Made by a program: the position numbers and the translations under genes. Positions 11,072 through 25,000 of a stretch of DNA of 64,000 nucleotides are shown here, one piece after another (position 1 is the first letter of the stretch; each line of letters opens with the position of its first letter). Below the pieces are notes generated by a model. That model saw only the letters and a list, made by a program, of their open reading frames with translations. It searched no databases and had not been told where the DNA came from. The stretch covers positions 114,197 to 178,196 of the forward strand of contig JXTC01000053.1 in NCBI GenBank assembly GCA_002914845.1, given 5' to 3'. The stretch comes from Trema orientale (taxonomy: Eukaryota > Streptophyta > Magnoliopsida > Rosales > Cannabaceae).

Positions 11072-13834
11072 TGGGTAATTGAGATTCAGCTGAATTTTGT
11101 TTGCTGGAGATAATGAGATCTCACAGTCATTTTACTGCATACGGTAAATAAGCTTATATAGCCCCACTAATAATTCACTGCATGCGTGACACAAGATAAT
11201 AACTATAACAATTATTAACAGGCATAAAGAACAATTAATTATTAATGATCTCTCTCTCAAGTATTCTTCATTGATCTTTTTCATATATATATATTTTTAT
11301 AATGTTTATTGGTTTTGCTAGGCCTTCAAATTAAGGCTATAGTAATTATATCATAACCGTCTTCAAATTATTGTGCCTAAGTTACACATTGAGGAAGGGC
11401 TTAATTTCTATATAGGATATTCTCAAGCCAGTGAGGCCACTAATATTTAATTTGTGTTACGTAAGAGGGTCTTTATGCATGCCTCGAATGGAAAGCGAAC
11501 CAGAAAGTATCCCGGCCACGAAAGGCATATACAATATATATATTTAGTTCTGAATGAAATTCATACTACGTAGGCATCATGGTACAAAAGCAGGAAAGTT
11601 GACAACATAGGTTTTCTACAATACAAGAAGCCAGAGACAAGAAACAACGATACAAGATTTTGTTACATCCAAGGCATCATTTTCTGTGTTTCGTTTGGCA
11701 CACGTACGGAGGAGTCACATCATCTAATTGGCCTTGAAACGGGAGAGAGAATACTGTGGTTCCAATGGATCTTGCAACTTGTTTTTGGACCAAAAGGGAC
11801 GATTAATTATCTTGGGTGTGTCTCAATATTCAAAAGAGCTCATCCCCATCAAATATTATTGCCAAGATTTTAGAAAAAATCATTATAAATTAAATATTTT
11901 GAACAGATCATATTCCAAAATATTCGAACCGTTCAATAGAAAATAATATACACTTAAAAAGCAGCTGCCAAACAATGTAGACAAAGAAGACATACGTATA
12001 CGTAAAATTAGAACGTAAGCTAAAGCGAGAGATATTCCTATTTAGAAATAACAAGAAAGATCCTCAAACTACTTAGTACAGTTGCTTCATAAGAGCACGT
12101 GAATGCTGTACATGGTACAGTTGTGTCACAGTTAAAAGAACTACCACGTGGACGTACGTGGTAAAAAAAAAAAAAAAAAGTAAACGAGTCTCACTGTATC
12201 AACACAATGCATTACGGTGTCTCACCGAGAATGACATGGAATATTGTTAATATACAATAGCTACTAGCTAGTTGCGGATAACAAGTACTCTTTTTTGGGG
12301 GGGTAAATATGACCCTTTTTTAAATAAACTTTCTGAAAAAGAAATTAATGGAGAAATTAATAACTGAGGTTAATACCAACACGTCTTACATGTGAAACAT
12401 CTTACATGTGAATCATTACCATTTAATTAGTGAATGTAATTAGAAATAGGACTTTCAAAGTGTAAAACGTAAATAGATAAATAAGAGCTTCCAAAATTAT
12501 ATAAATGGATTACCAGTTTGGCCCTTGGACCAGTTAAGCGCAATCTTGCCTCTGCAGCGATTATATACCTACAAACCTACTGAATATAAACTGCTCACAT
12601 TCTTATTGAAAAATAATAATAATAATAAAGAAAAAAAAGAAGAAGTGAAGCTGGTCAAAAAGAAGTACTCAGAAACTCAAAAGCATATATAGAGAAAAAA
12701 GGACAATAACCTACATAAAATCCACTATTTTATTTTATTTTTTCACATTTCCCATTCGATAGAATGATTATTCGTTTGTTCCAACATGCTTATCATTGAC
12801 TTCTTTTATATCGGAGCTGATGAAGTACGCAACCCTATCTTTCCACTAACTCGCGGCCGGCTATTTGAAATGCACCAATATTAACTATTCAGATTCATAG
12901 GTAATTAATTAGATTATTAAAATTAACTTTTATATGTTTGCGTAATGTATATAGACACATAAAACACTACACCTCAAGGGATGGATATTCAGAACGCAAA
13001 ATCTAATCAAAGCAAAATCAAATCACTTTTACACGAATGATTAAAGGAGGTCTTTCAGTAATGATGAAATACATATATATATATATATAGATATTCAAGC
13101 AGCCAGCTCTAGCTAGCTAGCTAGCTAGGTACACGTTTAGACGATGTGGAAATTATCCTTAAAAAAGTGAATTAACTTAGAAAGATTAATAGAAAAGTGA
13201 TTAAGGGCTGGAAAGCGAAAGAGAGATGGGGTCAGTGGATGCTTTTGATCTTGTAACATACGGCGGAAAGTGACTATGCAACACAAAAACGATCGATCAA
13301 ACCGGCCGTGAAAAGATAAAAGATAAAAGATATTATTCCGTATAGCTGTTCTTCATATATGCATGGGAAAGATTTTGTGGCTGAGGACATGAAATAGAGT
13401 AATATCATCTTGTAATCATGGCCATTCCACCAATTAGATTGGTCTTTATGGACCCCAATGTAGTTTCAATCGGGATTCCAGCTGTATAGAATCTCCAAAA
13501 GAGCATGAATTATTGGTTACTGCCGAGGTATTTCCGAATCTAACTTCATCTCTAATAGCCACATGGCCATATAGGATCGTGACAACTCTTACTGCCATTG
13601 CCTTATAATTAATATTCCACTCTCCTTACTCAAAAATTATTACTCATGGTCAAACGGGACTCGATCGTACTACACTTTGGATCCTCATTTTCTTTTTCCT
13701 TTTCTTTCTTTCTTTATTTATTTTTTTGTTCTGCTATCTAGATGGACATGCCAATATTGCAGATATGAACTTTGTGTCGATTATATACATTAAGCCTCAA
13801 GGGTTCGCTTGGTAATACTGCTATTTTTTGTGTT
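9815..13834. other. 4-kb intergenic stretch without a recognisable gene
   Basis: AT-rich DNA with short unrelated reading frames only. It contains an (ATT)n tract at 11029-11071, (TA)n near 13073 and an AGCT repeat near 13111. The plus-strand frame at 11728-11946 begins with ATG but has no recognisable domain and no supporting splice structure. I find no convincing gene here. Confidence 0.5.
11029..11071. repeat. (ATT)n microsatellite
   Basis: About fourteen ATT trinucleotides in a row without interruption. Confidence 0.95.
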
Positions 13835-15669
13835 TGTAAAAAAAACCTGTTTTTAAAAGGGGTAAAAGAGTCATTTTTTAATATAATGGCAATTTGATAA
13901 TTTTAATTTTTTGAAATATTTAATTAAAATATCAGGATTATTTTATTAGATGCTATAGTTATGGGAAATTACTTGAAAGCCCCCTAAAAATCCCATCTTC
14001 CCACACACAAAGGTTCGAGAGAGAGAGAATTCGCTCAGCTTCGCTGCCGCGCCACCGCTGTGCCTCGCCACCCGCAAGTTAGCCCGCCCCCACCAAAAGC
14101 CGCTGATGATCAAGCGCCAACCATCACCCCTCGATTTCGTTGCCGGACGCAGGAAAATGAGCAATTCGAAGGTTCCGCCGTTGGGTTGGATTTTTTACCC
14201 CCGGAGATCTGATGGACGTCGTCTCGCCTTACCGTCGGCACGTCTAGACTCCACTCGTCGTCGCCGTCCTTTTTTGATTACTCTCGGCCGTTAACTCGCT
14301 GCTGGTAAGTTTTTCAACATTTTGGCCGTTTCACTAAAGTTTCTAAATAATGATATTTTTATAATTATTTCGTTATGTAATTATTTTGCCCGAGGTAGTT
14401 ACATGAGTTGAAAGAGAGGTAAAAAATTATGAATAATTATGGTTGATAGAAGTAAAAATAGTATCCAGAAGTGCAGTAATTTTCAAATAGAAAAAGATGA
14501 TATTTTCTAAATATTTTTTAAAAGTGGTATTTTTGTAATTTTTGGATTTTAAAGCTCAATTAATGCTCGGGACATCAAAACTGAATTCCGACTTCGAATT
14601 TGTACTCAGTGAGGTCGAGAGACAAATTTTGATATAAAATATCACTATGTTTCGAAGTGGCACGAAAATTGAGATTAGTGGCTCGTGAACTTATCGGTAT
14701 CCCAAAACGACAATTCGAACACCCTAGCTACCAACGGGAGATTCTTCGAGCGTCATTAGCATGGTATTACTACCATATCAAGGTAAGGTTTCGATTATCT
14801 GATTTTATATCTATTTTTATTTATAATTGTATTAAATTTAGTTATGAAAAATCGTGATTTTACGTTGAGAAATTATTGAAAATTGTTGGATTATACTCTG
14901 AGATTGGACTGTGCAGATTTTTATATATATTTTTACATTGTGATTATGGGGTAAAATAGTGGTGTGCTGCCCATGTTCAGTAAATCACAGAATAATGCCA
15001 AGTTAGATTTTTAAAGCATGATTTGATTATTGGATGCATGGTTGTTATGAACTGTTACATATTGTATATGCCATAGGTTCACACACTTGAGTTCTATTAT
15101 TGGATCTCGTATTTTAGATCGCTGGTGAGTTGCTGCAGTACTAGGTGAGAGACCTAGGCCCTTGCGCATGTTTTTGCTGATATGACTAAGAACAATGTCA
15201 GGATGCTGGGTACCTCTACTACAGAGATATTACAGGATCGTGATGAGAGAATGAAAACTTACTTTTCTATCTTGTTGATATATGATATATACAATAATGT
15301 GGTTTGATTTTGTTTTGAATATGTAATTATTCAGAATTTCAATTATTTATAAATTTGATTTATAAATGGATTTAAAGGTACTAACTATGCAGGTTTGAGA
15401 AATTGCATCCATTCAAAAAGGTAATTGAATTCCTGCTGAGCATGTGAATACTTACCCCCTTATTTTTCCACTCTCAGGTAATACTCAGTATGATCTTGGG
15501 AACTCATGAGTGGAGTAGTAAGGAGCTGGTTACCTTGTTGGAAAATCGGTAACTTGTAAAATAATTCTGTTTATTTTTCTTGGCTTGTATTAATAATTAA
15601 GAGCCCGTATCATGGACTTGGTCTATATAACTATTATGCTAGATTGTGAGACTACTGATAATGATACTT
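13835..15669 (+). repeat. 5' LTR (3'-truncated)
   Basis: It begins TGTAAA and aligns with the 3' LTR over nearly its whole length. It differs by an internal deletion of about 170 bp near 14690, where the 3' LTR has the GGCCGGGTTCCGCACTGGG region, and by loss of its 3' end. At 15670 it passes directly into reverse transcriptase coding sequence. The GC-rich part at about 14030-14300 looks coding-like but is LTR. Confidence 0.85.
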
Positions 15670-17934
15670 AGGGCACATGATTTCTCAAGAAGGTATTTCA
15701 GCTGATCCTGCTAAGATAAAATCTGTTCTAAAATAGGAAAGACTGAAGAATGTAACTAAGATAAGAAGTCTTATTGGTTTAGCAGGATATTACCGTCGTT
15801 TTATGGAGAATTTCTTGAGAATCACCTTACCATTAACGAAATTACAAGAAAGAATGTCAAGTTCACATAGGATGACAACTAAAAAGAAGCCTTCATGGAA
15901 TTGAAGAAAAGATTAACAACTGCACCTATTCTTACTATTCCTAAGAGTAATGAACCCTATGTTGTATACACTAATGCCTCTAGTTCAAGTTTAGGATGTA
16001 TCTTGATGTAGAATGGTAAGGTAGTGGCTTATACCTCTCGTGAGTTAAAGCTACGTGAGAAGAATTATCCTACCCATAACCTGGAACTTGCAGCAGTAAT
16101 TTTTGCTCTCAAATTTTGGAGATGTTATTTATAGGGTATGAAATTTGACGTATTCTCTAATCATAAGAGCTTGAAGGATCTCTTCACTCAACGTGATTTG
16201 AACTTGAGACAGTGTAGATAGGTTGAGTACATAGAAGATTATGACTTCGACCTGCAGTACCATCCTAGCATGGCCAATATTGTAGCTAATGCCTTGAGTA
16301 GAAAACCTCATAGTACACTAGTTACACTTATTTTTAGGATTGGAAGAATTCAGTGGCAATTGGTGATTATAATTTGTAGTACTTTGAGACAGACAAAGCT
16401 GCTTATCTAAATAATGTTGTGGCTATACCGACACTTCTTCAAATAATACAGCAAAGTCAATGGCAAGATCTAGAATTGAGAACAATCTGGAATCAACTCC
16501 AGAATGGTGAATAGTTACATGGTTAGAGTACAAATAGAGAAGGATTTATGTTTTTCAAAGGAAAGCTAGTTATAGCTAATGATCCTCACCTTAGAGAGAC
16601 TATTCTCACAGAGGCTGATAAGTCCAAGTTTGCAGTATATCCTAGTTGCACAAAGATGTACCATGATTTGAGAAAACAGTACTGGTGGAAAGGTATAAAG
16701 CGAGATGTAGCTACTTTTGTAGCTAGGTGCATGACTTGTAAGTAAGTCAAGGCAGAACATCAGAGACGAGCCATACTATTACAACAATTGTCCATACCAG
16801 AATGAAAATGAGATAAGATTACTATGGACTTTGTGATGGGTTTACCAACAACTCGGAGAAAGATTGACGCAGTTTGACGCAGTTTAAGAGATAGTTGATC
16901 GGATGACGAAGACTGCTCATTTCATACTGATCAGGTCTGATTTTTCACTCAACAAACTTAGTCATCTCTCAATGATGACATTGTTGGATTATATGGAGTG
17001 CCATCAAGCATAGTTTTTGATAGAAACCCGAGATTTATATCTAAGTTCTGGAGAGTGTTACAGAGAACTTTGGGAATCAAATTGAATCTCAGTACAACTC
17101 ATCTTCCTCAGACAGATGGCCAATCTAAGAGGAATATTCAAATTCTAGAGGACATGCATCACTCTTGTATGCTGGATTTTAGTAGAAACTGGGATGATCA
17201 TGTGTCATTGATGGAGTTTGCCTACAACAACAACTACCAAACCAGTCTTGGCATGGCTCCATATAAGGTACTATATATGAGACCACGCAGATCACCTATG
17301 TATTAAGCTGATACAGAGGAACGTATTACTCTTGGGCTAGAATTAATAAAAGTGACTATTGAGAAGATTAACAAGATTCGAGAAAGGGTCAAGGTTATGC
17401 AGAGTCATCAAAAAAGCTATACGGACCCAAGGAGACATGAGGTAGAGTTCGAAATTGGAGATCAAGTATTCTTGAAAGTCACGCCTTGGCATGGAATCAC
17501 TAGATTTGGACTTAAAAGTAAATTGGCTACAAGATATATTGGACCATTTGATATTACTGCTAGAATTAGGCCTGTAGCATATTGCTTAGATTTGCCACCA
17601 TAATTGGGCTAACTGCACAATATTTTTCATGTTTTAATACTCATAAAGTACGTGTCTGACCTATCATATATCATTCATTATATGGAAGTGCCAATACAAG
17701 ATGATATAACTTATGAGGAATAACTAGTCTAGAATATTGGGAAGAGAGCTCAAAGTACTTCGAAATAGAGAGATACCTCTTGTCAAGGTTCTTTGGCAAC
17801 ACCATAAGGAAGATCAAACTATTTTGGAGCTTGATACAGAAATGTATAAGAAATATTCTCATTTGTTTAACTTTCAGCTTGAGGTTGTACTTTGACTCTC
17901 GTATTATATTCGAATTTCGAGACGAAATTCTTTT
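15670..17934 (+). pseudogene. Ty3/gypsy polyprotein remnant (RT end, RNase H, integrase)
   Basis: The frame opens with an RT fragment GHMISQEGISADPAKIKSVL, then SLIGLAGYYRRFMENF, which is the RT-RNase H connection. RNase H follows with YTNASSSSLGCIL, where the usual catalytic Asp of YTDAS is Asn. Integrase then shows an H2C2-type zinc region ending ARCMTCK at about 16740 and a core with MDFVMGLP and FDRNPRF. In its DGQSKRNIQ motif the Glu of the DDE triad is replaced by Lys. The C-terminal part contains GDQVFLKVTPW and ATRYIGPFDI, then LVKVLWQHH-like and KYSHLF-like remnants. In-frame stops (for example in SVLK*ERL) and frameshifts show it is dead. Gag, protease and the RT catalytic core are absent. 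Confidence 0.9.
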
Positions 17935-17947
17935 AAGGAGAGGAGGA
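17935..17947 (+). other. polypurine tract
   Basis: AAGGAGAGGAGGA lies directly before the TGTAAA that opens the 3' LTR. This is the expected plus-strand priming site of an LTR retrotransposon and fixes the LTR boundary. Confidence 0.85.
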
Positions 17948-19922
17948 TGTAAAAATTATGTTTTTAAAAGGGGCGAAAGAGTCATTTTTTAATATAATGG
18001 CAATTTAGTAATTTCAATTTTTTGGAATATTTAATTAAAATATCAGGATTATTTTATTGGGTGCCATAATTATAGGAAATTGCTTAAAAGCCCCCTGAAA
18101 GTCCCATCTTCTCACACACAAAGGCTCGAGAGAGAGAGAGAGAATTTGCTCAGCCACCGACAAACCAGTGCCGACTGTCACCGCTTGATTTCATCGTCGG
18201 ACGCTAGGAAACGAGCAACTCAAATGTTCCGCCACCGTGTTGGATTTTTGGCCGCCGAAGTTCCGACGGACGTCATTATTTCGTTAGGTAATTATTTTAC
18301 CCGAGGTAATTGTATGAGTGAAAGGAGGGGTAAAAATTATGAATAATTACAGTTGGTAGAAGTAAAAACAGTATCCAAAAGTACGGTAATTTTCAATTAG
18401 AAAAGAGGATATTTTTCTAAATATTTTCAAAAAGTGGTATTTTGTAACTCTTGGATTTTAAAGCCCATTTAATGTTCGGGACCTCGAAACTAAATTTGAC
18501 TTCGAATCTGGACTCTGCGAGGTCGAGAGATAAATTTTGATATACAATATCACTATGTTTCGAAGTAGCACGAAAATCGAGATTCATGACTCGTGAATAG
18601 TGCCATTTTGCTTGCCACAGGCCGGGTTCCGCACTGGGACCCATTTTTGATAAATTATATATCTAACATAGCGTTTTTGGGTGCTTTGAATTTATTGGTG
18701 ACCTCCGTTTCTCAATTTGAGGCTCCGGTGGAAAAGTTACTTTTTAAAGTGAACATACCGGTACTCCGAAATGACCGTTCAAACACCCGAGCAACCAACG
18801 GGAGATTCTTCAAGCGTCATTAGCCTGGTATTACTACCATATCAAGGTAAGGGTTCGATTACCTGATTTTATATCTGTTTTGATTTATAATTGTATTAAA
18901 ATGTATTTATAAAAAATCATGATTTTATGATGATTTGAGAAATTATTGAAAATTATTGGATTATACTGGGATTGGACTGTGTAGATTTTTATACATATTT
19001 TTACATTGTGATTATAGGGTAAAACAACGGTGTACTGCTCATGTTACAGTAAATCCCAGAATAATGCCAAGTTGGATTTTTAAAGCATTATTTGATTATT
19101 GGATACATGGCTATTGTGAACTGTTACATGTTGTACATACCATATTATTTTAAACTGTTACATGTTGTACATGCCATAGGATCATACACTTGAGTTCCAT
19201 TATTCTATCTCAGCATTGTAGATCGCTAGCGAGTTACTGCAGCACTATGTGAGAGATCAAGGTCCCTGAGCAGGTTTTTGCTTATACGCCTACGGACAGT
19301 GTCAGGATGTTGGGTACCTCGGCTACAAAGGTATTATAGGGCCGTGATGGGAGGATGAGAGCTCATTTTTCTATTTTGTTGATATATGATATGTACAATG
19401 ATGTGGTTTGATTTTTGTTTTGAATATGTGATTATTCAAGATTCTAATTATTTATAAATAGATTTAAAGGTACTAACTATGTACGTTTGAGAAATTGCAT
19501 CTATTTAAAAAGGTAATTGAATTCCTACTGAGCATGTGAATGCTCACCCCTTTATTTTTCTACTCTCAGGTAATGGTGTGACCTCGGGAATTTAGGAGCG
19601 GAGTAATGAGGAGCTGGTTACCTTGTTGGAAAATTGGTAACTTGTAAAATAATTCTGTTTATTTTTCTTGGCTTGTATTAATACTTAAAGGCCCGTGTCA
19701 CGGACGTGATTTGTATAACTATTATACTAGATTGTGAGACAACTGATAATGATATTTGGTTTGTTTTATAAGTTTCATTGACAATTTACGTCGAACGGTG
19801 ATTACAAAACTGTGGAAATTTTATTATTAAAAGGATTTTTATAAAATTTTCAAAAAAGAACTATTGAATTTCTATTTGTGAAATTCTCTTTCTGCCACTG
19901 GTCCGGAGTTCGGGTCGTGACG
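17948..19922 (+). repeat. 3' LTR
   Basis: It starts right after the polypurine tract with TGTAAA and ends around GGGTCGTGACG. The solo LTR at 2.6 kb has the canonical ending TGACA, so one base appears mutated here. It keeps the segment at about 18600-18780 and the last ~175 bp that the 5' LTR has lost. Confidence 0.85.
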
Positions 19923-20000
19923 GCCTTTTTGTTTTTAAAAGTGATAAAAATAAATTTAGAAGTTTCTTTAAAGCAATGTGTGGGGAGGATATCCACCTTT

Positions 20001-20566
20001 CACTCCCATCACAAAAAACCTTAGTTTTATTGACAACAAAAGTCGTGACTAAAAGTGAAAAATTCGTAATTAAAAGAATATTATTATCTATTTATCGTGA
20101 CAAAAAGTTCGTAACTAAAAGTTTTAGTCACAAAAACGACAATTTATTATGATTAAATGTATTTTTAGTCACAATAAATTTCATTACCATAAACAAAAAG
20201 TTGTGACTAAAAAGATATTAGTGACAACTTGTGACTAAATATTATATTTTAGTTACTAGAAATTATTTTTTGTGACTAAAAGAATATTATTATCTATATG
20301 TCATGACAAAAAGTTCGTGACTAAAAGTTTTAGTCACAAAAATAACAATTTGTTATGATTAAATATACTTTTAGTCATAACAAATTTCATGACTATAACT
20401 AAAAAATTGTGACTAAAAAGATATTAATGACAACCTATGACTAAATATTATATTTTAGTTACCAGAATTTATTTGTTGTGATTAAATATCATTTTTAGTT
20501 ACAAAAAAATTTGTTATGACTAGAAAACTTGTGACTAAATATGATTTTTTTTTTCTTTTTGTAGTG
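20001..20566. mobile_element. small CACTA-like non-autonomous element
   Basis: The right end reads CTTTTTGTAGTG, whose complement CACTACAAAAAG is a typical CACTA (En/Spm) terminus. The left end CACTCCCATCACAAAAAACC is a degraded version. Between them many copies of GTGACTAAA and TTTAGTCACAA lie in both orientations, like the subterminal repeats that bind CACTA transposase. No protein is encoded. It sits just outside the Ty3 3' LTR. Confidence 0.6.
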
Positions 20567-21358
20567 TCTAATTTTATAAGCCAAAAGTGAAAATGTTAAT
20601 TATCATGAATAAGTCCATTTATCTTATAATTATTTACGATATTTTGAGGGATCGTAATGCTACAAATCACCTTTGATTTTTAACTAGTTTTATATAGGTT
20701 CACGTGTGTAGATATGAGATTATCGCGAAATCCAATTGTGATTTGCGCTTTTCTTGAGTTTGATCATCACGTATTGTTATTATTGTGGCAGAAAATACTA
20801 ACCATCACGATAAATTATTTAGAATACGTCGCTTTCAATGTGTAGTTAATAGACAGGGGTACTAAAAAGCACATAAACTAAATATGGGATAATATTAAAC
20901 AAAAAAAAAAATGCCGCATTTAGTGTTTTATTTAAAAAAAGAAAAAACTCACATATTTTCATTAATATCAAATTAAACATTCAATTTGCATTTTCCTATC
21001 AAATAGAACATAACCACACATTTAGTTAAAATAACTTTAATTATTGAAAAAGATAATTTTATCCTTTGAACTCATAAAACGAATATTAAAAATAATAAAT
21101 AAGGAACACCAATGATCATTGTCTTTCTTTTTTGAAAAGAAAAATATTTAAAATAAAAATAATAATTATTAAAAATAAAAACATTGGTCATTCTTTTTCT
21201 TTTTAACATTTAATTGTTTTGAATTAAACTCATTTTAGTTTCAATAATTATTTTTTTCACTTAAAATGGTTAATAAAAGAAAGAAAAAACAAGAAGTTTT
21301 AAATTTTTTTTTTCACATTCTCAAAAAATAAAAGAGCAAGAATTTTTTTTTTTTGACA

Positions 21359-21411
<53 letters not shown>

Positions 21412-22053
21412 AATTTTAATTATTTTAAATAATTTAAACTCCTTAAAAAACAAAGAGCAAAACGAGAATTTTTTTTTAAACTATATATCCTCTTCCCCAG
21501 TGCTTCTTGTCAACTTTCTCACAATGGCACTTACCGGTAAGCATCCACCAGGTAAAACCACGTGACCCCTGTGATCCATATCCCTTCCATACTCCAGCCA
21601 TGATCATATTTTTCGTTTGAACCATCATTTGAAGCAAAACAACCCAAACTAGCTGGGGACACATTGCATTGGTAAATGAGAAAGAAAGTAAATCAAAAGG
21701 AACATCATAAACAGGACTGGTTCATTTAAAGGGAGGGTAAATCAGATCATGATCCTCCCATACTTTCCTTCACTAAACAATGATAAAATTTCATTTATCA
21801 GGATACAGTAAAAACAAAAAGAGAGAAAAGAAAAAAATGGTCTAGCCCAATTTTTCCTGACATCTTAAAGAAGCCGCTACGTACATGCATGACATGAAAC
21901 CAAACATGTAAGGCATCGACTGAAAATGACCCATTAGATTGAAAAGGGCAAAAATTGGGATGCCATATTTTATAACTGTGAATCATCGCCAGTATAGAAT
22001 CTGAGGCTACTGGGTAGAATGCAAAACAAAAACTACCCAATACGCCTGAACTT
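20567..22053. other. spacer and probable 3' UTR of COQ10 gene
   Basis: No independent gene was recognised. A (TC)n microsatellite occupies 21358-21410. The last ~550 bases to the right are less AT-rich than the rest and probably include the 3' untranslated region of the minus-strand COQ10 gene. The reading frames at 21476-21664 and 21798-22082 show no homology I recognise. Confidence 0.5.
21358..21410. repeat. (TC)n microsatellite
   Basis: Pyrimidine dinucleotide tract of about 50 bp, close to pure CT. Confidence 0.9.
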
Positions 22054-25000
22054 TCAAGCCCTTTGTCCATAGGAGTTCTCAAGAACTGGGACCGGTGGGC
22101 CGTATATCACTCTGCATCGCTCACTAAATGAACCAACCAATCGTGAAACCACATCCTTGAAGAACATGGATGCCACCTGAAAAACAAAAAGTCTTTGTCA
22201 ACATTGCAGTACTTCGATTTACATTTCATTATGGCATAAAAAGTCCTTTCTTTCAAATTTCAAACCTTGTGCCTTGTTCATTCAGGATAACCAGTGTGTA
22301 AATGAAACAGAAACAACGGATTGTTAAAAAAACACAAATAAGACGATAGCCAAAAATGAGATCTGAGTTCTTAAAACGTTATAAATGATAGATGTGAAAG
22401 TAAAAGGTACTTTATCATACGCACACGCCAAAATTTGAACTCGTTTTCAATCATGTGAGACACCAATATTATATCGAGAGTCACCACAAAAGCCATTCAA
22501 AAATCAAACCAACTAACTATTACTCTGTGAACTGGGGGAAGAAAAAGACAAAAGAGAAAAAAAAAACGAAGTGATTGATTTCATTTTCTTTTAATGATAG
22601 CCTATCTGAAGACTTCTACTTCTCCCGAGCCAAGAGAAGGCAAATAACAATAAAAGCAGAAAGGAAAAAGTAACACCAACAAAGAATGGAGAAATTGAGA
22701 AATCAAAGGAACAAAACATATTGTATATCCTGTGCTGATAATGGTACACTGGCAACCCTTAAGTGGGGGATGAAATGGCAATGTAAGCCAAAATTTTGGG
22801 GATGAGATAAATCAATAGGTGTTTTTCCTTTCTCTTACTGCCAAAAGTTATTTACAAAATATATCAAACTTTTACCAGGTATACCACTAATGCCTGAAAA
22901 TTGGACTTAAAAGAAAATAGAATTATGTAACATTTCCTCAACTAGGGCAATAGTAAACTAAATAGTCCTGGAAAAAAAGCGACCAGGAACCCAAAAAAAA
23001 TACCTGACTATAAAGTGGTGACTGAAACTTAAAATCTACCAAGAAGTAAACGTTGCAACTTCCAGGTACTGGCCCAGGGTTGAATTCCCAGATGTTTATC
23101 AAGTGGTCAAAAAGTGTAGTATCTGAAGCAGTCGTCTGATAAGGAAAAAAGAAATTAAGATTATGATCCTGAGCAGCTTGTGTTTAAAATAAAACAGTGA
23201 CAGAAATATTATAGGTAGAAGCCATGTAGGAGCTCTAACACACAATGAGCAATAGATGTTACATGTACTATTGGTTACTGCTCAAACACATAATTTGCGT
23301 GTAATTTATCTTATCAACCTTAAACAACAAGTTATAACGAGTTACATGGTCGTCAGTCTCTAGGGTTGAGACCCCAAAATATCGTAAAAGGACTGAAGAT
23401 CGGAGTACTAAGGTTATTGCCCCAGAGAATTAAAATTCCAAAACCTACCAAAACATCAAAAAACAGGCCAGATTCCTCCTTCCAAGTTCGACATTAATCC
23501 CTACATTCCTCATGATGGGCATATATATCCCAGATTGACAACACAAACACATAAACAGCTAAGGGCTTGTTTGGATTCACTTTCAGTTTTTTTTGTTTAA
23601 ATAAATTGAAAATAGAAGTAAAAATTTTGTTTTAGTTTTCAATTTTTATAAAGAAAAAACATGCTTGGCAAACTTTATTTCACTACTTATTTCCAAAAAT
23701 AATAAAGTGCAAATAACGAGAAAGAAAGTCATATAAACTTATATTTGTGTATGTACATACTTGTGTACAAATATTTATATGTTCTTTTGTTTTTGAAATC
23801 TGTTTAAAAAAATAAAGGTATTAGAAATATTTTGTTACCACTTTTTTTGAAAATTTTGGTAACAATTTTAAAAAACAAAAAACAAAAACAAGGTTGCCAA
23901 GCAAATTTCTAAGAAAAAATTCCATTTTTCTGTTTAAAAAAATAAAAAACAAAAAATGAAAATGAATCCAAGCAAGCCCTAACAAGCACATATAAAATAG
24001 CAATTAACTAGCAGGTATCATAAAGATGAACTTACGGCAAAAAATAAAAAAAATCTTTGACCATCAAGACAAGAAGAAACTAAACGAAATAAGATAGCTA
24101 ACCAACAAAAAGAAAATTCCTTGAAGCATTCATACAAATTTTTAAGAAAAACTTCTACCTTTATCTTCTTCGGCTTGACTACTTCCACATGTGACACATA
24201 ACTCTCAACAAAAAATTTAAAGCCAATCTCCAGCTCAGCATTGAAGGATCCATCAGGATATTGTTTAAGTATCTCAGAACGCTGACACCAAGGGAGAAAA
24301 TCATGATACAAATCAACAGCAGCAACAACATTATATAACTGCTCTGGAGAGTACCTAAAACCAAACATCACATGAGCTCCCGTTGCTATCACCGAAAGAC
24401 AAATGGGAGAGGAAAGATAACAATAGAACTATAAGAACATCGACAAATAGAAGTTTCGCACTACGAGTAGCAATAAAATGTTCAATAATCTTCATATGCC
24501 TAATAAGAACTAATCCCTTAAACATAACTGGGATCAACAAATAAGCTAAAGAAACTAGCTTTAGAGAACAACAGAGGCATATATAGCAATCCGAAAAAGA
24601 AAAATAGCAATTAGCAGAGCAACCAAAAATGAAGTTGAACACATGTCCCACATTCAATACTATGGCAAACAAACTACACTTGCAATTCGAATTCGAATTC
24701 GAAAACTGCTCAAACAGCTATACCAAAATATCTATCATTTTTATTTTATAATGAAATACTCAATTAAAAGAATGGCATTGAATCAAAAGTTACCCCAAAA
24801 CGCGCCTCTCCTCGTAAATTTTGGATAGAACTCCGCCCTCTTCGCCGTCGCCGCAACCAAGAAACCTCCTCCTTTGAACAGTTTTAGCATGACACAAACT
24901 CGAATTCGAAATAAACAACTCGTCTCGGCTGCGGCCCATCAATGGAGTCTCGATGCCGCTAAAGCATCGAATCTGATGCCATTTCCGGGACTGCGCGTGC

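Larger units (their letters stand above)
13835..19922 (+). mobile_element. decayed Ty3/gypsy LTR retrotransposon
   Basis: Two long repeats (13835-15669 and 17948-19922) in the same orientation flank a 2.3-kb internal region encoding, in order, the end of reverse transcriptase, RNase H and integrase. That RT-RH-IN order defines Ty3/gypsy. The long ~2-kb LTRs and the integrase C-terminus ending in a YIGPFDI-type motif suggest the Tekay/Del chromovirus lineage. Everything between the 5' LTR and the RT end (primer binding site, gag, protease, most of RT) is deleted, together with the last ~250 bp of the left LTR. Stops and frameshifts are frequent. No clear 5-bp target duplication is visible. Confidence 0.9.

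Noticed and set aside
13946..14164. Possible separate gene overlapping the 5' LTR on the minus strand
   Set aside because: Falls entirely in the LTR repeat and is not conserved between the two LTRs.
14106..14294. GC-rich Arg/Pro-rich reading frame at 14.1 kb
   Set aside because: It falls in the 5' LTR and is not kept in the other LTR copies; LTR sequence, not a gene.
24355..24672. Minus-strand hydrophobic frame between COQ10 exons 1 and 2
   Set aside because: It lies in the intron; hydrophobicity follows from T-rich sequence, and exon phases join cleanly without it.
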